From: Desulfomonile tiedjei DSM 6799
GTDB lineage: Bacteria > Desulfobacterota > Desulfomonilia > Desulfomonilales > Desulfomonilaceae
Reading direction: 5' to 3'
DNA length: 64,000 nucleotides
Assembly (NCBI RefSeq): GCF_000266945.1
Contig: NC_018025.1
Location: 3,290,001 to 3,354,000, forward strand
Part shown: positions 45,201 through 53,573 of the stretch, piece after piece
Position numbering within the stretch: the stretch's first letter is position 1
Layout: the number at the start of each line of letters is the position of its first letter
Notes under the pieces: generated by a model
Told to the model about the DNA's origin: nothing
The model's database searches: none
What the model saw: only the letters and a program-made list of their open reading frames with translations
Made by a program: the position numbers and the translations under genes

Positions 45201-46219
45201 TGCAGTTTTTCCATAATACCTTTTTCCGCTGCTGATTTGGCCGCCAGTGCTGTTTTCAACACCAGAGCGGCCTGTTCGAGTCCCACAAGGGGATTCCTTC
45301 CTTGCAAAATACAGGCGAGAAAGTCACGCACCTCTTCCACATACATGTCATTCGGATCGCAGGACACCTCGATAGTCTGCCACTGCTCCGAGTCGGAACG
45401 GAACAATCGCACCTGTGCGGCTCCGTAGTCCCATATGATGGTTCCTTTTTCTCCGACGAGCCTGCAGGAACGCGCATAGTCCCGTTGCAGGAAATCCATG
45501 TGAATATCAGCTTGAGCACCGCTCGAGAAGCGCAAGAGAATTGTCGCGCAATCTTCCACATCCACCTGGAGATCTCCTACTGTCCCGGCCATACATGCCA
45601 CTGCAACAGGTTTCTTCAGGAGATCTATGATGTAGTCTATTTCGTGAGACGCATCGAGAATGATCCCGCCTCCGAGTTCCTTCCTGGCAGTGTAGCTCAG
45701 ACGATAGTCCTGCCAGGGTCGCCAGTCAGGCAGATACTGCGCTACATGTGCCGAAGCGTACAATACTCTGCCAATGTGCCCTTCCGAAAGGAGTCGAGCA
45801 GTCTCACGGAACCCTGGATGAAAACGCAAATTGTACCCGACCTGCACAATGTGGTGAGAATTTTTTGCTTCCAAAATGAGATCGTCAACATGCTTGAAAT
45901 CGTGGGAAAGGGGTTTTTCCACAAACACGTGAGCACCCGCCTGGAGCGCTTCCCTTGTCTGTTGAACGTGGTATACGGGAGGCGAACATACGAATACGAC
46001 ATCAGGACGAACTTTTTCCAGGGCGTCTGAATAGTCGGAGAAATCTATTACGCCCAATTCCTCTTTCACGGGAACAAGTCGTTCAGGATCGGGATCTACT
46101 GCAAACAGTCGTTCCGCACCGAGTCCGTGCAGATTTCGCATATGTCTGCGGCCGATGGAGCCCGATCCTGCTACCAGGATCTTTGCATGCCGAATTGCAG
46201 GGCTGTGGTCTTCGTTCAT
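45197..46219 (-). CDS. Gfo/Idh/MocA-family oxidoreductase
   Basis: A 340-residue NAD(P)-dependent sugar dehydrogenase. VAGSGSIGRRHMRNL is the Rossmann loop, and VFVEKPLSHDF the EKP motif with the catalytic Lys. The second domain starts near HVAQYLPDWRPWQDYR. It overlaps pseC (ATGA) and the SDR (ATGA), so the three are translated together. The start at 46219 has AAGGTG upstream. Likely oxidises or epimerises a nucleotide sugar made by PseB/PseC. Confidence 0.87.
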   Translation of the reverse strand: MNEDHSPAIRHAKILVAGSGSIGRRHMRNLHGLGAERLFAVDPDPERLVPVKEELGVIDFSDYSDALEKVRPDVVFVCSPPVYHVQQTREALQAGAHVFVEKPLSHDFKHVDDLILEAKNSHHIVQVGYNLRFHPGFRETARLLSEGHIGRVLYASAHVAQYLPDWRPWQDYRLSYTARKELGGGIILDASHEIDYIIDLLKKPVAVACMAGTVGDLQVDVEDCATILLRFSSGAQADIHMDFLQRDYARSCRLVGEKGTIIWDYGAAQVRLFRSDSEQWQTIEVSCDPNDMYVEEVRDFLACILQGRNPLVGLEQAALVLKTALAAKSAAEKGIMEKLQ

Positions 46220-47352
46220 CTCTTTAACACCTTGGAGAGCGCTACAATGACTTCCTGCACGTCCTGGTCCGTCATGCGTGGAAACATCGGGAGAGAGAGA
46301 ATTTCGTCGTATGCTTTCTCCGCTACGGGACACAATCCCGGTCCGGTGCCGAATCTTTTTCGATAAAAGGGATGCAGGTGAACGGGAATATAATGCACGT
46401 TCACTCCTATGCCCTGTTCCCGCAGTTGCCGAAAAACGTAATCCCTGCCAAACCCTAGCTTCTCCGCTTTGATCCTGACCACGTACAGGTGATATGAATG
46501 CACGCCATCAGGAGACGTGCCGAGTGGTTCCACGCCCACAATTCCTGCCAAAGCTGCAGTGTACATGTCCGCAATCTGTCTTCTCCGTGCGATCCAGCTA
46601 TCAAGTTTCTTCAATTGGCTCAATCCCAGAGCACATTGAAAGTCGGTCAGGCGGTAATTGTACCCGAGATCGGTCATTTCGTAGTACCACGAGCCGGCAT
46701 CCATACGCTGTTTGTGATCGGTCGTTATTCCGTGATTTCGGAATGCATTCATGCGCGCGTACATGACGGGATCGTTCGTGCACACCGCACCGCCTTCACC
46801 AGTGGTCACATGCTTGACCGGATGAAAGCTGAAAGCAGTGGCATCAGCGAGGTAGCCGACGGAAACGCCCTTGTATTTCGCACCGAGAGCATGGCAGGCA
46901 TCCGCAACCAGAAAGAGGCTGCCGTTGAGAGCGACTTGCCTGAGTGCGTCATAATCCGCTGGTTGACCTGCATAGTCTACCGCAACGATCGCTTTGGTCC
47001 GCGGATTTATCTTGGCTACCACTTCTGAAGCATCCAGGAGAAGGTCTTCTTGCTTCACGTCCGCAAAAACTGGGATTCCTCCCTGGTACACCACCACATT
47101 GGCAGTTGCAGCGAACGTCATGGCTGGAACTATGACTTCATCTCCGAGACCGATCCCGAGACCGTACATGATCGCGTGCAAAGCGGCGGTTCCACTGCTG
47201 ACGACTACTGCATGCCGTGTTCCTGTCTTCGCTGCAATCGCGCGCTCGAATTCCTTGACAACAGGGCCGGTGGTAAGCCAGTCCGAACGAAGCACGTCCA
47301 CGACTGCTTGAATATCTTCTTCATCGATCCACTGCCGCCCGTAGGGAATCAT
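46216..47352 (-). CDS. pseC: UDP-4-amino-4,6-dideoxy-AltNAc transaminase
   Basis: A 378-residue DegT/DnrJ-type PLP enzyme. MIPYGRQWIDEEDI is the PseC-type start; VVVSSGTAALHAIMYGLG, ADACHALGA and FSFHPVKHVTTGEGG (with the PLP lysine) define the family. It transfers an amino group from glutamate to the 4-keto sugar made by PseB. A MITE begins three bases upstream of the start codon, so the native ribosome site is gone or supplied by the element; I see no good site. Overlaps the Gfo/Idh gene. Confidence 0.9.
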   Translation of the reverse strand: MIPYGRQWIDEEDIQAVVDVLRSDWLTTGPVVKEFERAIAAKTGTRHAVVVSSGTAALHAIMYGLGIGLGDEVIVPAMTFAATANVVVYQGGIPVFADVKQEDLLLDASEVVAKINPRTKAIVAVDYAGQPADYDALRQVALNGSLFLVADACHALGAKYKGVSVGYLADATAFSFHPVKHVTTGEGGAVCTNDPVMYARMNAFRNHGITTDHKQRMDAGSWYYEMTDLGYNYRLTDFQCALGLSQLKKLDSWIARRRQIADMYTAALAGIVGVEPLGTSPDGVHSYHLYVVRIKAEKLGFGRDYVFRQLREQGIGVNVHYIPVHLHPFYRKRFGTGPGLCPVAEKAYDEILSLPMFPRMTDQDVQEVIVALSKVLKR

Positions 47353-47355
47353 TTG

Positions 47356-47540
47356 TAGCCAATGTTAAAATTTTTGTTCGATTCCGAAAAGAGCTTCTCG
47401 AAAATCGGTGGGTGCCGTGCCTCCGTGCCGGCACATTTTTCATAATAAATCGATCAGTTCGGTCCGGCAGAGACGCCGGACCCTACCGTTTCTTTCTAAA
47501 AGAAGAGTGTTCAAAAAGGTCAGAAATTATGTGAACTGTA
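47356..47540. mobile_element. MITE copy F filling the pseB-pseC gap
   Basis: A 185-bp copy: TAGCCAATGTTAAAA near pseC, then the core palindromes GTGCCGGCAC and CCGGCAGAGACGCCGG, and GGTCAGAAATTATGTG near pseB. It occupies almost the whole 190-bp gap between the two genes. Confidence 0.7.
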
Positions 47541-47542
47541 CC

Positions 47543-48538
47543 TTAGTCCTGGGAACCGTCGTTTTGGAGCAATTCTCTCATTTGCTCTACAGAGAGCCAA
47601 TCCGTATTGCTGTCACTCGAATATCTGAATCCTTCAGGACACGGCGAGCCGCCGTTTTTCGATGCGTACGTCTCAGCGATCTGCGGTCTGAAAGCAGGCA
47701 GAATCACAAATTTGTCTTTAAATGCCAGAGTATTACGGGCATCATCTTCCGGAATGAGCACTTCATGAATTTTCTCGCCCGGCCTGATCCCGATGATTTT
47801 CACTTCACAATCCGGACCGATCGCCTGTACAAGATTCATGATGCTCATACTGGGGATTTTCGGAACGAATATCTCTCCGCCCTCCATGAAATCCAGGCAA
47901 TCGAGAACAAAATGCACTCCCTGGTCCAAACTGAGCCAAAAGCGTGTCATATTCGGATCTGTGACCGGGAGCGTTCCTGTGGCGCTGAGTTTCACGAACA
48001 GTGGGACTACGCTTCCCCTGCTGCCGATAACATTTCCGTATCTGACTACGCTGAATCTGGTTTTGTGGACTCCGGAATAGCTGTTGCCTGCCACAAAGAG
48101 CTTGTCCGAGCACAGCTTGGTTGCACCATAAAGATTCACGGGTGCGGCTGCTTTATCGGTGCTCAACGCCAAAACCTTTTCGACGCCACGATCTATTGAC
48201 GCCTCAATAAGATTCGCTGCGCCGATGACATTGGTTCTGACTGCCTCGATGGGATTGTATTCACATGCAGGAACATGTTTGAGAGCTGCTGCATGAATGA
48301 CAATATCGACGCCGTCCAGTGCCCTTCTGAGCCGGTCACTGTCCCTGACGTCGCCGAGGAAGTAGCGCAGCCTTTCGTCATCAAAGCCGCTCGTACGCAT
48401 TTCATGCTGTTTGTATTCATCGCGGCTGAAGATTATGATTTTCTTCGGAGCATAATCTTTCAGTGCGATTCGGGTGAACTTTTTACCGAAAGAACCGGTT
48501 CCTCCGGTAACGAGGACGACTTTGTCATTGAGTGCCAT
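47543..48538 (-). CDS. pseB: UDP-GlcNAc 4,6-dehydratase (inverting)
   Basis: A 331-residue SDR-fold enzyme that starts pseudaminic-type synthesis by converting UDP-GlcNAc to UDP-4-keto-6-deoxy-L-AltNAc. VLVTGGTGSFGKKF binds NADP; FSRDEYKQHEMR, STDKAAAPVNLYGATK (catalytic TDK and YxxxK) and VIGSRGSVVPLF are typical of PseB/FlaA1. The C-terminus is 15-20 residues longer than minimal PseB. Start 48538 with AGAAGA. First gene of the minus-strand polysaccharide run. Confidence 0.92.
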   Translation of the reverse strand: MALNDKVVLVTGGTGSFGKKFTRIALKDYAPKKIIIFSRDEYKQHEMRTSGFDDERLRYFLGDVRDSDRLRRALDGVDIVIHAAALKHVPACEYNPIEAVRTNVIGAANLIEASIDRGVEKVLALSTDKAAAPVNLYGATKLCSDKLFVAGNSYSGVHKTRFSVVRYGNVIGSRGSVVPLFVKLSATGTLPVTDPNMTRFWLSLDQGVHFVLDCLDFMEGGEIFVPKIPSMSIMNLVQAIGPDCEVKIIGIRPGEKIHEVLIPEDDARNTLAFKDKFVILPAFRPQIAETYASKNGGSPCPEGFRYSSDSNTDWLSVEQMRELLQNDGSQD

Positions 48539-48968
48539 ATCGCATCTTCTTTTTGAGAGACTTCTTCTCAAGCCGAGCACGCTTCGCGCCCGTTGTTCTT
48601 ATGTAAGCTGTTTACAATATTAACTTTTTATTCTGAAAGCAGGAGAATCGATCTTCTCCCTGCTGGAGTCATAACGTTTGGTGGCATCGTGCAGGAATGT
48701 GTGTTACTGTCAAATCCTTTATGATTGGGCATGGCAAAGAAGCAGATAGAACTCTCTCGATTCCTATTTTCTCTTTACTCAAGCAGTAACAAACGCTATT
48801 CACAGTGAGAAAATGTCCGATTGGCACGGGATTGTCAAGATTTTTGGCTCGTACGGCTCACAGTTTCCTCGGATTCCTTTGTTGAACTTAAGGATTTGCT
48901 CCCACCGTATTTTTCTCTCGCATAAAATAGCAGAAAATCACCGGTCTAGGGTGAAATTTGTGATAAAG
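48539..48968. other. gene-free region upstream of pseB
   Basis: No gene or dispersed repeat recognised. It should hold the promoter of the long polysaccharide transcript, but I could not identify one with confidence. Confidence 0.4.
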
Positions 48969-49184
48969 AACCATTCAGTTACGCATGAGAGAAGTTTCTT
49001 CAGCCCCGAAGGGGCTACCCAACAGTAGCCGTGGGTGCAAACCCACGGAAGCGATACGGCAAATCCTTTATCTTCAGGACCCTGAAAGGGTCCACCAAGG
49101 ACATTTGGGAATCATTGCCTGTTGGTCGACCCTTTCAGGGTCGTTGAACCATGCTTATGGACATCGCGCTGTCCACGGGTTGAC

Positions 49185-50865
49185 GAAACTGTCTCAAAAC
49201 TCCATTTTGGGCTCGCGATTTGCCAAGAGATGTACTAGAAAGGAGAGGAATTCAACAACCACGAGGCTGTCATGGGCAAACAGATCCGGGCCGATTACGA
49301 ACAGATCTTGATGTTTCCGCCGTCAGTGGAAGACTGGGTGGCTAAGGATCACCCGGCGCGCTTTATCCGAGATTTCGTGGATTCCTTGGATCTGTCCGAG
49401 TTGGGAATCGAGGTTCCCGACAGCGATACAGGACGTCCTCCGTATGCGCCAGATCTTCTGTTGAAGGTGTGGCTTTTCGGATACTTCAATCGGATCAGGA
49501 GTACCCGTAAGCTTGAGAAGGGTTGCCTTGAGAATATGGGGCTGATTTGGCTGACGGGGATGAATGCTCCGGATCATAATTCCTTATGGCGATTCTTCAA
49601 GGCGAACAAGAAATCATTGAGGCATCTGTTCAGACAGTCGATTCGTGTTGCTCTGAAGGCCGATCTGATCGGTCTAGCTCTTCATGCCGTGGACGGGACC
49701 AAGATCCAAGCCGTCTCATCCAACGACAAGGCTCGGGGTCGTGAGCACCTGGAGAGGTTTCTGGAAAGTGTTTCGGAGAGATTGGACCGCACGATTGCCG
49801 ATGCGATGACTGAGATAGAGAGAGCCGAGCGGGAAGAGACCGGTGAGTATCGCCTTCCGCAGTCCATGCAAGACGGATTGAAACGGAAACAGCGGATACA
49901 AGAGGCTCTGAAGGAGTTGGATGAATCGGACAAGAAGTCAGTTCACCCTTCGGAACCGGAAGCTCGCTTTATGAAGAATCGCCGGACCAAAGACTTGTCG
50001 TACAACGCTCAGGCGGTTGCCGACCAAAAGAGCGGCCTTATCGTGGCCGCAGATGTGGTCACGGATGGGGCCGACAACGGGCAATTGGTCCCCATGCTCG
50101 ACAAGGTGAAAGAGAATCTGGGCGCTGTGGCAGAGGAAAATGTGGCGGACGGGGGATATTTTTCCTCAGGGCAGATAGGTCTGGCCCATGAGCGAGAATA
50201 CGGCATTCTTATCGGGAAATCGTCAGGGGAAATTGTTTCCGAGAGAGGTGCGGATGAGGATCTCTATCACCGATCCCGGTTCGTCTTTGATCAGGAGCGT
50301 GATTGCTTCATATGCCCTGAAGGGCGCTTGTTGCCTTTTCATCAGCGGAAAATTAACGGCAAGAACCACAATGAGGTTCGCAGGTATCACTGCAAGGATT
50401 TTCTAACGTGTCCCAATCGCTGGAAATGCTCCAAGAGCAAGAACGGACGCCTCATAGACCTCAGCGTTTACGAGGCGGCCCTAGAACGACACCGCAGCAA
50501 GAGGGAAAAACCAGAGAACAAAGAGCGCCTGAAGACTCGAAAGAAGATTATCGAGCCACCGTTTGCCTGGATCAAGAGCGCATTAAGCTTTCGGCGATGG
50601 ACCGTGGCCGGAATCGACAACGTAAAGGCCCAGTGGGACCTTATTTGCACGACCATAAATCTCAGGAAGCTCTACCACCATTGGGTATCCGGCGAGGTGG
50701 CATTCACGTAAGCAGCCGGAGGGAGACCATGACCTTATAACGGACAGTACACTCGGATCGAACCTCGCCTGATCTTCACTTGACGGGACTGCTTTTTTCC
50801 CAGAAGCAGGTCCTCCCGTCCGGCTTGCGTGATTCGCCGCAGTGCGCAGGTTTTGAGACGCTTTC
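49185..50865 (+). mobile_element. complete IS1182-family insertion sequence
   Basis: About 1.68 kb. The ends are GAAACTGTCTCAAAAC (49185-49200) and its imperfect inverse (50850-50865). TGAC is present on both sides (49181-49184, 50866-50869), a 4-bp target duplication. It holds one intact transposase gene, so it may be active. Confidence 0.8.
49272..50711 (+). CDS. IS1182-family DDE transposase
   Basis: A 479-residue transposase, uninterrupted. The N-terminal DUF772-like part (GRPPYAPDLLLKVWLFGY) is followed by the DDE catalytic core: Asp in ALHAVDGTKI, Asp in NVADGGYF, Glu in IIEPPFAWIK. A Cys cluster (CPEG...CPNRWKC) lies between the last two, as in the family. ATG 49272 follows a modest ribosome site. 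Flanked by the element's inverted repeats; probably functional. Confidence 0.93.
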   Translation: MGKQIRADYEQILMFPPSVEDWVAKDHPARFIRDFVDSLDLSELGIEVPDSDTGRPPYAPDLLLKVWLFGYFNRIRSTRKLEKGCLENMGLIWLTGMNAPDHNSLWRFFKANKKSLRHLFRQSIRVALKADLIGLALHAVDGTKIQAVSSNDKARGREHLERFLESVSERLDRTIADAMTEIERAEREETGEYRLPQSMQDGLKRKQRIQEALKELDESDKKSVHPSEPEARFMKNRRTKDLSYNAQAVADQKSGLIVAADVVTDGADNGQLVPMLDKVKENLGAVAEENVADGGYFSSGQIGLAHEREYGILIGKSSGEIVSERGADEDLYHRSRFVFDQERDCFICPEGRLLPFHQRKINGKNHNEVRRYHCKDFLTCPNRWKCSKSKNGRLIDLSVYEAALERHRSKREKPENKERLKTRKKIIEPPFAWIKSALSFRRWTVAGIDNVKAQWDLICTTINLRKLYHHWVSGEVAFT

Positions 50866-51000
50866 TGACACCCGTGGCTACTATTGGGCCGCCCTTCCAG
50901 GGCGCAGAATCCCTAGTGCCCGCTGGTAACTGAACGATTACGTGATGAAGAATTCTTCCGGTGCGCCCGGGTTACTATGGAAAGGGAGTTCCCAGTCTTA

Positions 51001-51642
51001 ATGGCACAAGAAATCTTCTTATTCGGGGCAGGCGGACACGCCAAAGTTGTCCTGGACATCATCGAAAAGCAGGGCCTGTACCAGGTCGTTTCCATATTTG
51101 ACGACAACGATTCCCTGGAGAATAAAGGATTCTGCGGATATCGCATTGCCGGCGGGAGAAGCAGGCTTCTCTCGGCCCGCGATTCTTTTGGGATCACAAC
51201 GGGTATCGTTGCAGTAGGAGACAATGTAAACCGTATGGAACTGGCTTCCTGGATGAATAGGAGTGGTTTCGATCTCATCAGCGCTGTTCACCCTTCATGT
51301 CAGATCGGACACGGCGTGCACATTGGAAGCAACACGGTCGTAATGGCAGGAACCGTCATTAATTCGGACAGCTACATCGGCAACAGCGTTGTCGTCAATA
51401 CAGCGGCAAGCATCGATCATGATTGCTCAATCGGGGACGGAGTCCATATCGGGCCGGGATGTCGTTTGTGCGGAAATGTTTCTGTCGGATCAGGTACTCT
51501 TCTGGGAGTAGGAACGGTCGTCATACCAGGGATTCGCATCGGGGAACGTTCGATCGTCGGCGCAGGTTCGGTGGTAGTGAAGGATATTCCGGACGGAGTG
51601 ACTGCAACAGGAACACCGTGTACGATCACCACCTCGCGATAA
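51001..51642 (+). CDS. PglD/NeuD-type sugar O/N-acetyltransferase
   Basis: A 213-residue protein. FLFGAGGHAKVVLDII is the N-terminal sugar-nucleotide domain start; a left-handed beta-helix with hexapeptide repeats (IGHGVHIG, IGNSVVVN, IGPGCRLCGNVSVGSGT...) follows. NTAASIDHDCSIGDGVH holds the catalytic His. Acetylates 4-amino sugars or sialic-type acids. It is the only polysaccharide gene here on the plus strand and lies 135 bp after the IS. The start at 51001 follows GGGAG at 12 nt; 50977 is an alternative. It might substitute for the missing PseH. Confidence 0.87.
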   Translation: MAQEIFLFGAGGHAKVVLDIIEKQGLYQVVSIFDDNDSLENKGFCGYRIAGGRSRLLSARDSFGITTGIVAVGDNVNRMELASWMNRSGFDLISAVHPSCQIGHGVHIGSNTVVMAGTVINSDSYIGNSVVVNTAASIDHDCSIGDGVHIGPGCRLCGNVSVGSGTLLGVGTVVIPGIRIGERSIVGAGSVVVKDIPDGVTATGTPCTITTSR

Positions 51643-51650
51643 CGACGGGT

Positions 51651-51690
51651 TGGTTTCTCGACTGATGCGGTTCATTTCATTCACCGCATC
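51651..51690 (+). repeat. direct repeat, left copy, with small hairpin
   Basis: TTTCTCGACTGATGCGGTTCATTT is imperfectly repeated at 52401-52438 (TTCTCGA-TGATGCGATTCATTT). GATGCGGT (51664-51671) and ACCGCATC (51683-51690) form an 8-bp stem that may end the acetyltransferase transcript. Confidence 0.5.
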
Positions 51691-51734
51691 CTACGCGACT
51701 TTTTAGTCAGAATGTGGTATTTCGTTTTCTGACA

Positions 51735-52289
51735 TTACACGTCCTCCACAACAATCAATTTTCGAAACATCGCCGTCTGTTCAAAATCTTCAATTTTTCT
51801 ACCTGAGATCTCGGCCAAGAGACTGTTTAGTTTTTTCACATCTTTGGGGTCTGCCAGATGTTCGAGATAGGAAACTCCTGAAAGGAGAAACACATTGAGA
51901 ATCCATCCCCAATGCTCATTCAAATTTTGGTTGGAGATACTTTTTCCGCACACTCCCAAAGTAGGATTCCAGTAGCTTCTTAGCCTGGCATTTGCCAACA
52001 TTATCTCTCGTGTTCCCGTCAACTTCCATACTTTCGCTATTCTGTCCTTGTAGAGACGTATTTCTCTAAAGAGAAGCAGGTCAATGAGCCTAAGCAAAAA
52101 AAGCAAAAAAATAAAAAGGCCAATAATCCTGCTAGAGAGCTTTACCCCTGGGGCGAAAAAGGTGCATATACCGACAAAAAGAACGCAAAGAACTAAACCA
52201 CTGATTGGTATAGATTTTCTAAGCCAGCGGTATTTCAGGATAAACAATGGCTGATCGTCAGATTTTTCTTGTATGGCTTTATTGTTCAT
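51735..52289 (-). CDS. orphan membrane protein of unknown function
   Basis: A 184-residue protein with two adjacent membrane helices (about 28-48 and 54-73), then a cytoplasmic part with WKLTGTREIMLANARLRSYW and a C-terminal helical stretch. This resembles in layout small 'PH-domain-like' membrane proteins, but I cannot claim it. No obvious relatives. The DNA is more AT-rich than neighbours and lies between two imperfect direct repeats (51651, 52401), hinting at recent arrival. Confidence 0.6.
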   Translation of the reverse strand: MNNKAIQEKSDDQPLFILKYRWLRKSIPISGLVLCVLFVGICTFFAPGVKLSSRIIGLFIFLLFLLRLIDLLLFREIRLYKDRIAKVWKLTGTREIMLANARLRSYWNPTLGVCGKSISNQNLNEHWGWILNVFLLSGVSYLEHLADPKDVKKLNSLLAEISGRKIEDFEQTAMFRKLIVVEDV

Positions 52290-52400
52290 TCCTTTTTACT
52301 TCCCATTGTGGTGTCCGCCCTCTCGAGACTGTTAAGCCGGCATCCCAGCCTCTCAAAGTAACGAAATACGGCTGCACTTTGCGTTAGCCCACTTTAAGGA

Positions 52401-52438
52401 TCGGCTTCTCGATGATGCGATTCATTTTCATACGCCGC
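52401..52438 (+). repeat. direct repeat, right copy
   Basis: Partner of the copy at 51651-51690; about 30 of 38 positions agree by eye. It touches the end of the DegT-family gene. Confidence 0.45.
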
Positions 52439-53553
52439 TATCCGAGAACCGAAACGAGACAATCACAAACTCGCTGTTGCTGCTCTTCCGTCATGTGAGA
52501 AAAGAGCGGCAATGCAAGAGATTCCTGTGATGCAGCTATTGTGTTGCGCAGATCCCCCACAATCCGATGAGGAACTCGCTTCAAGGCCGGCTGCTCGTGA
52601 ACGGGCGGGAAAAAGTAGCGTTTGCTCTCGATATTGGCCGCTCGGAGTTCCGCACGGACCGCATCCCTGTCCTTCTTTGCCTTCGGCCCTATGAGCAGGG
52701 TGAAATAGTTGCCGCTGGAAGTGCGATCTCCAGGAAATTCCTGAACTCTACAGCCCCTAAGGTTTTTGGTCCGGTGTCTGTATGTCTCTATCAATCGGAG
52801 CCGAGCGTCCACGAGATTCCGCGCATTTTCCAGACTGAGCAATCCCACAGAGGCATGCAGCTCGCTCATCCGAGCAGAAAGCCCATTCAGGACCATCTCT
52901 TCCCCGCCCGGACCCTTGCCGTAGTCTCGCATCATCCTGAGTTTGTCTGCAAATTCACTGTCGTCCGTAGTGATCAGTCCGCCTTCGATTGCAGTGATCA
53001 CTTTTGTGGGGCTGAGGGAAAAGACTTCACACGTACCGAATCCCCCCGAAGGTTTTCCTTTGTACGTGGAACCGAGCCCCTGCGCGGAGTCACAAATCAT
53101 GGGTAACCCATGCTGTGAGGATATTTGCTGCAACTCGTTAAAATCCGGAGGCAATCCGTAGATAGTAACAGGGCAGATTGCTGCAGTACGCGGACTCAAC
53201 GCTCTTCTCACCTGATCCGGATCGATAGCGAACGTGCCCGGCAGGCAATCGACATATACAGGGGTGAGCCGATTCCAGACAATAGCCTGGACCGTGGCAG
53301 CAAAGGTGAAAGAGGGGACGATTACCTCCGAAGCTTCGGGAAACTCCATAGCTGCGAAAGCAAGCATGAGACCCGATGTGCAGCTTGAAACTGCAAGGGC
53401 ATGGGCCGTTTGCGTGAATTCTGCCGTGCGCTCTTCAAGAGCGGCCGTGACTTTCCCGAGCGTAACTGCCCCGAAATCGTACGATTGTTGGAATGTCTCG
53501 ACAATCCTTTCCATGGGGGGTAACGTGGGGCGAATTATAGGAATATTTTCCAC
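52438..53553 (-). CDS. DegT/DnrJ/EryC1-family aminotransferase
   Basis: A 371-residue PLP-dependent sugar aminotransferase. NIPIIRPTLPPMERI starts the domain; VSSCTSGLMLAFAAM, ICDSAQGLGS and FSLSPTKVITAIEGG (PLP lysine) are the family motifs. The start is GTG 53553 after AAGGCAG; the longer frame overlaps the upstream gene. Distinct from PseC and so likely acts on a second keto sugar, perhaps a 3- or 4-amino hexose. Possibly an operon with the GT-C membrane protein. Confidence 0.87.
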   Translation of the reverse strand: MENIPIIRPTLPPMERIVETFQQSYDFGAVTLGKVTAALEERTAEFTQTAHALAVSSCTSGLMLAFAAMEFPEASEVIVPSFTFAATVQAIVWNRLTPVYVDCLPGTFAIDPDQVRRALSPRTAAICPVTIYGLPPDFNELQQISSQHGLPMICDSAQGLGSTYKGKPSGGFGTCEVFSLSPTKVITAIEGGLITTDDSEFADKLRMMRDYGKGPGGEEMVLNGLSARMSELHASVGLLSLENARNLVDARLRLIETYRHRTKNLRGCRVQEFPGDRTSSGNYFTLLIGPKAKKDRDAVRAELRAANIESKRYFFPPVHEQPALKRVPHRIVGDLRNTIAASQESLALPLFSHMTEEQQQRVCDCLVSVLG

Positions 53554-53573
53554 TGATCTGCCTTGAATTTTTA

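Larger units (their letters stand above)
48969..50939. repeat. older inverted-repeat element split by an IS
   Basis: AACCATTCAGTTAC at 48969 mirrors GTAACTGAACGATT at 50926-50939 (12 of 14). Inside, the left arm GTAGCCGTGGGTGCAAACCC resembles the reverse of the right arm GGGTTGACACCCGTGGCTAC. An extra pair, ACCCTGAAAGGGTC / GACCCTTTCAGGGTC, lies on the left. Without the IS and one TGAC the element is about 286 bp and non-coding. Confidence 0.6.
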
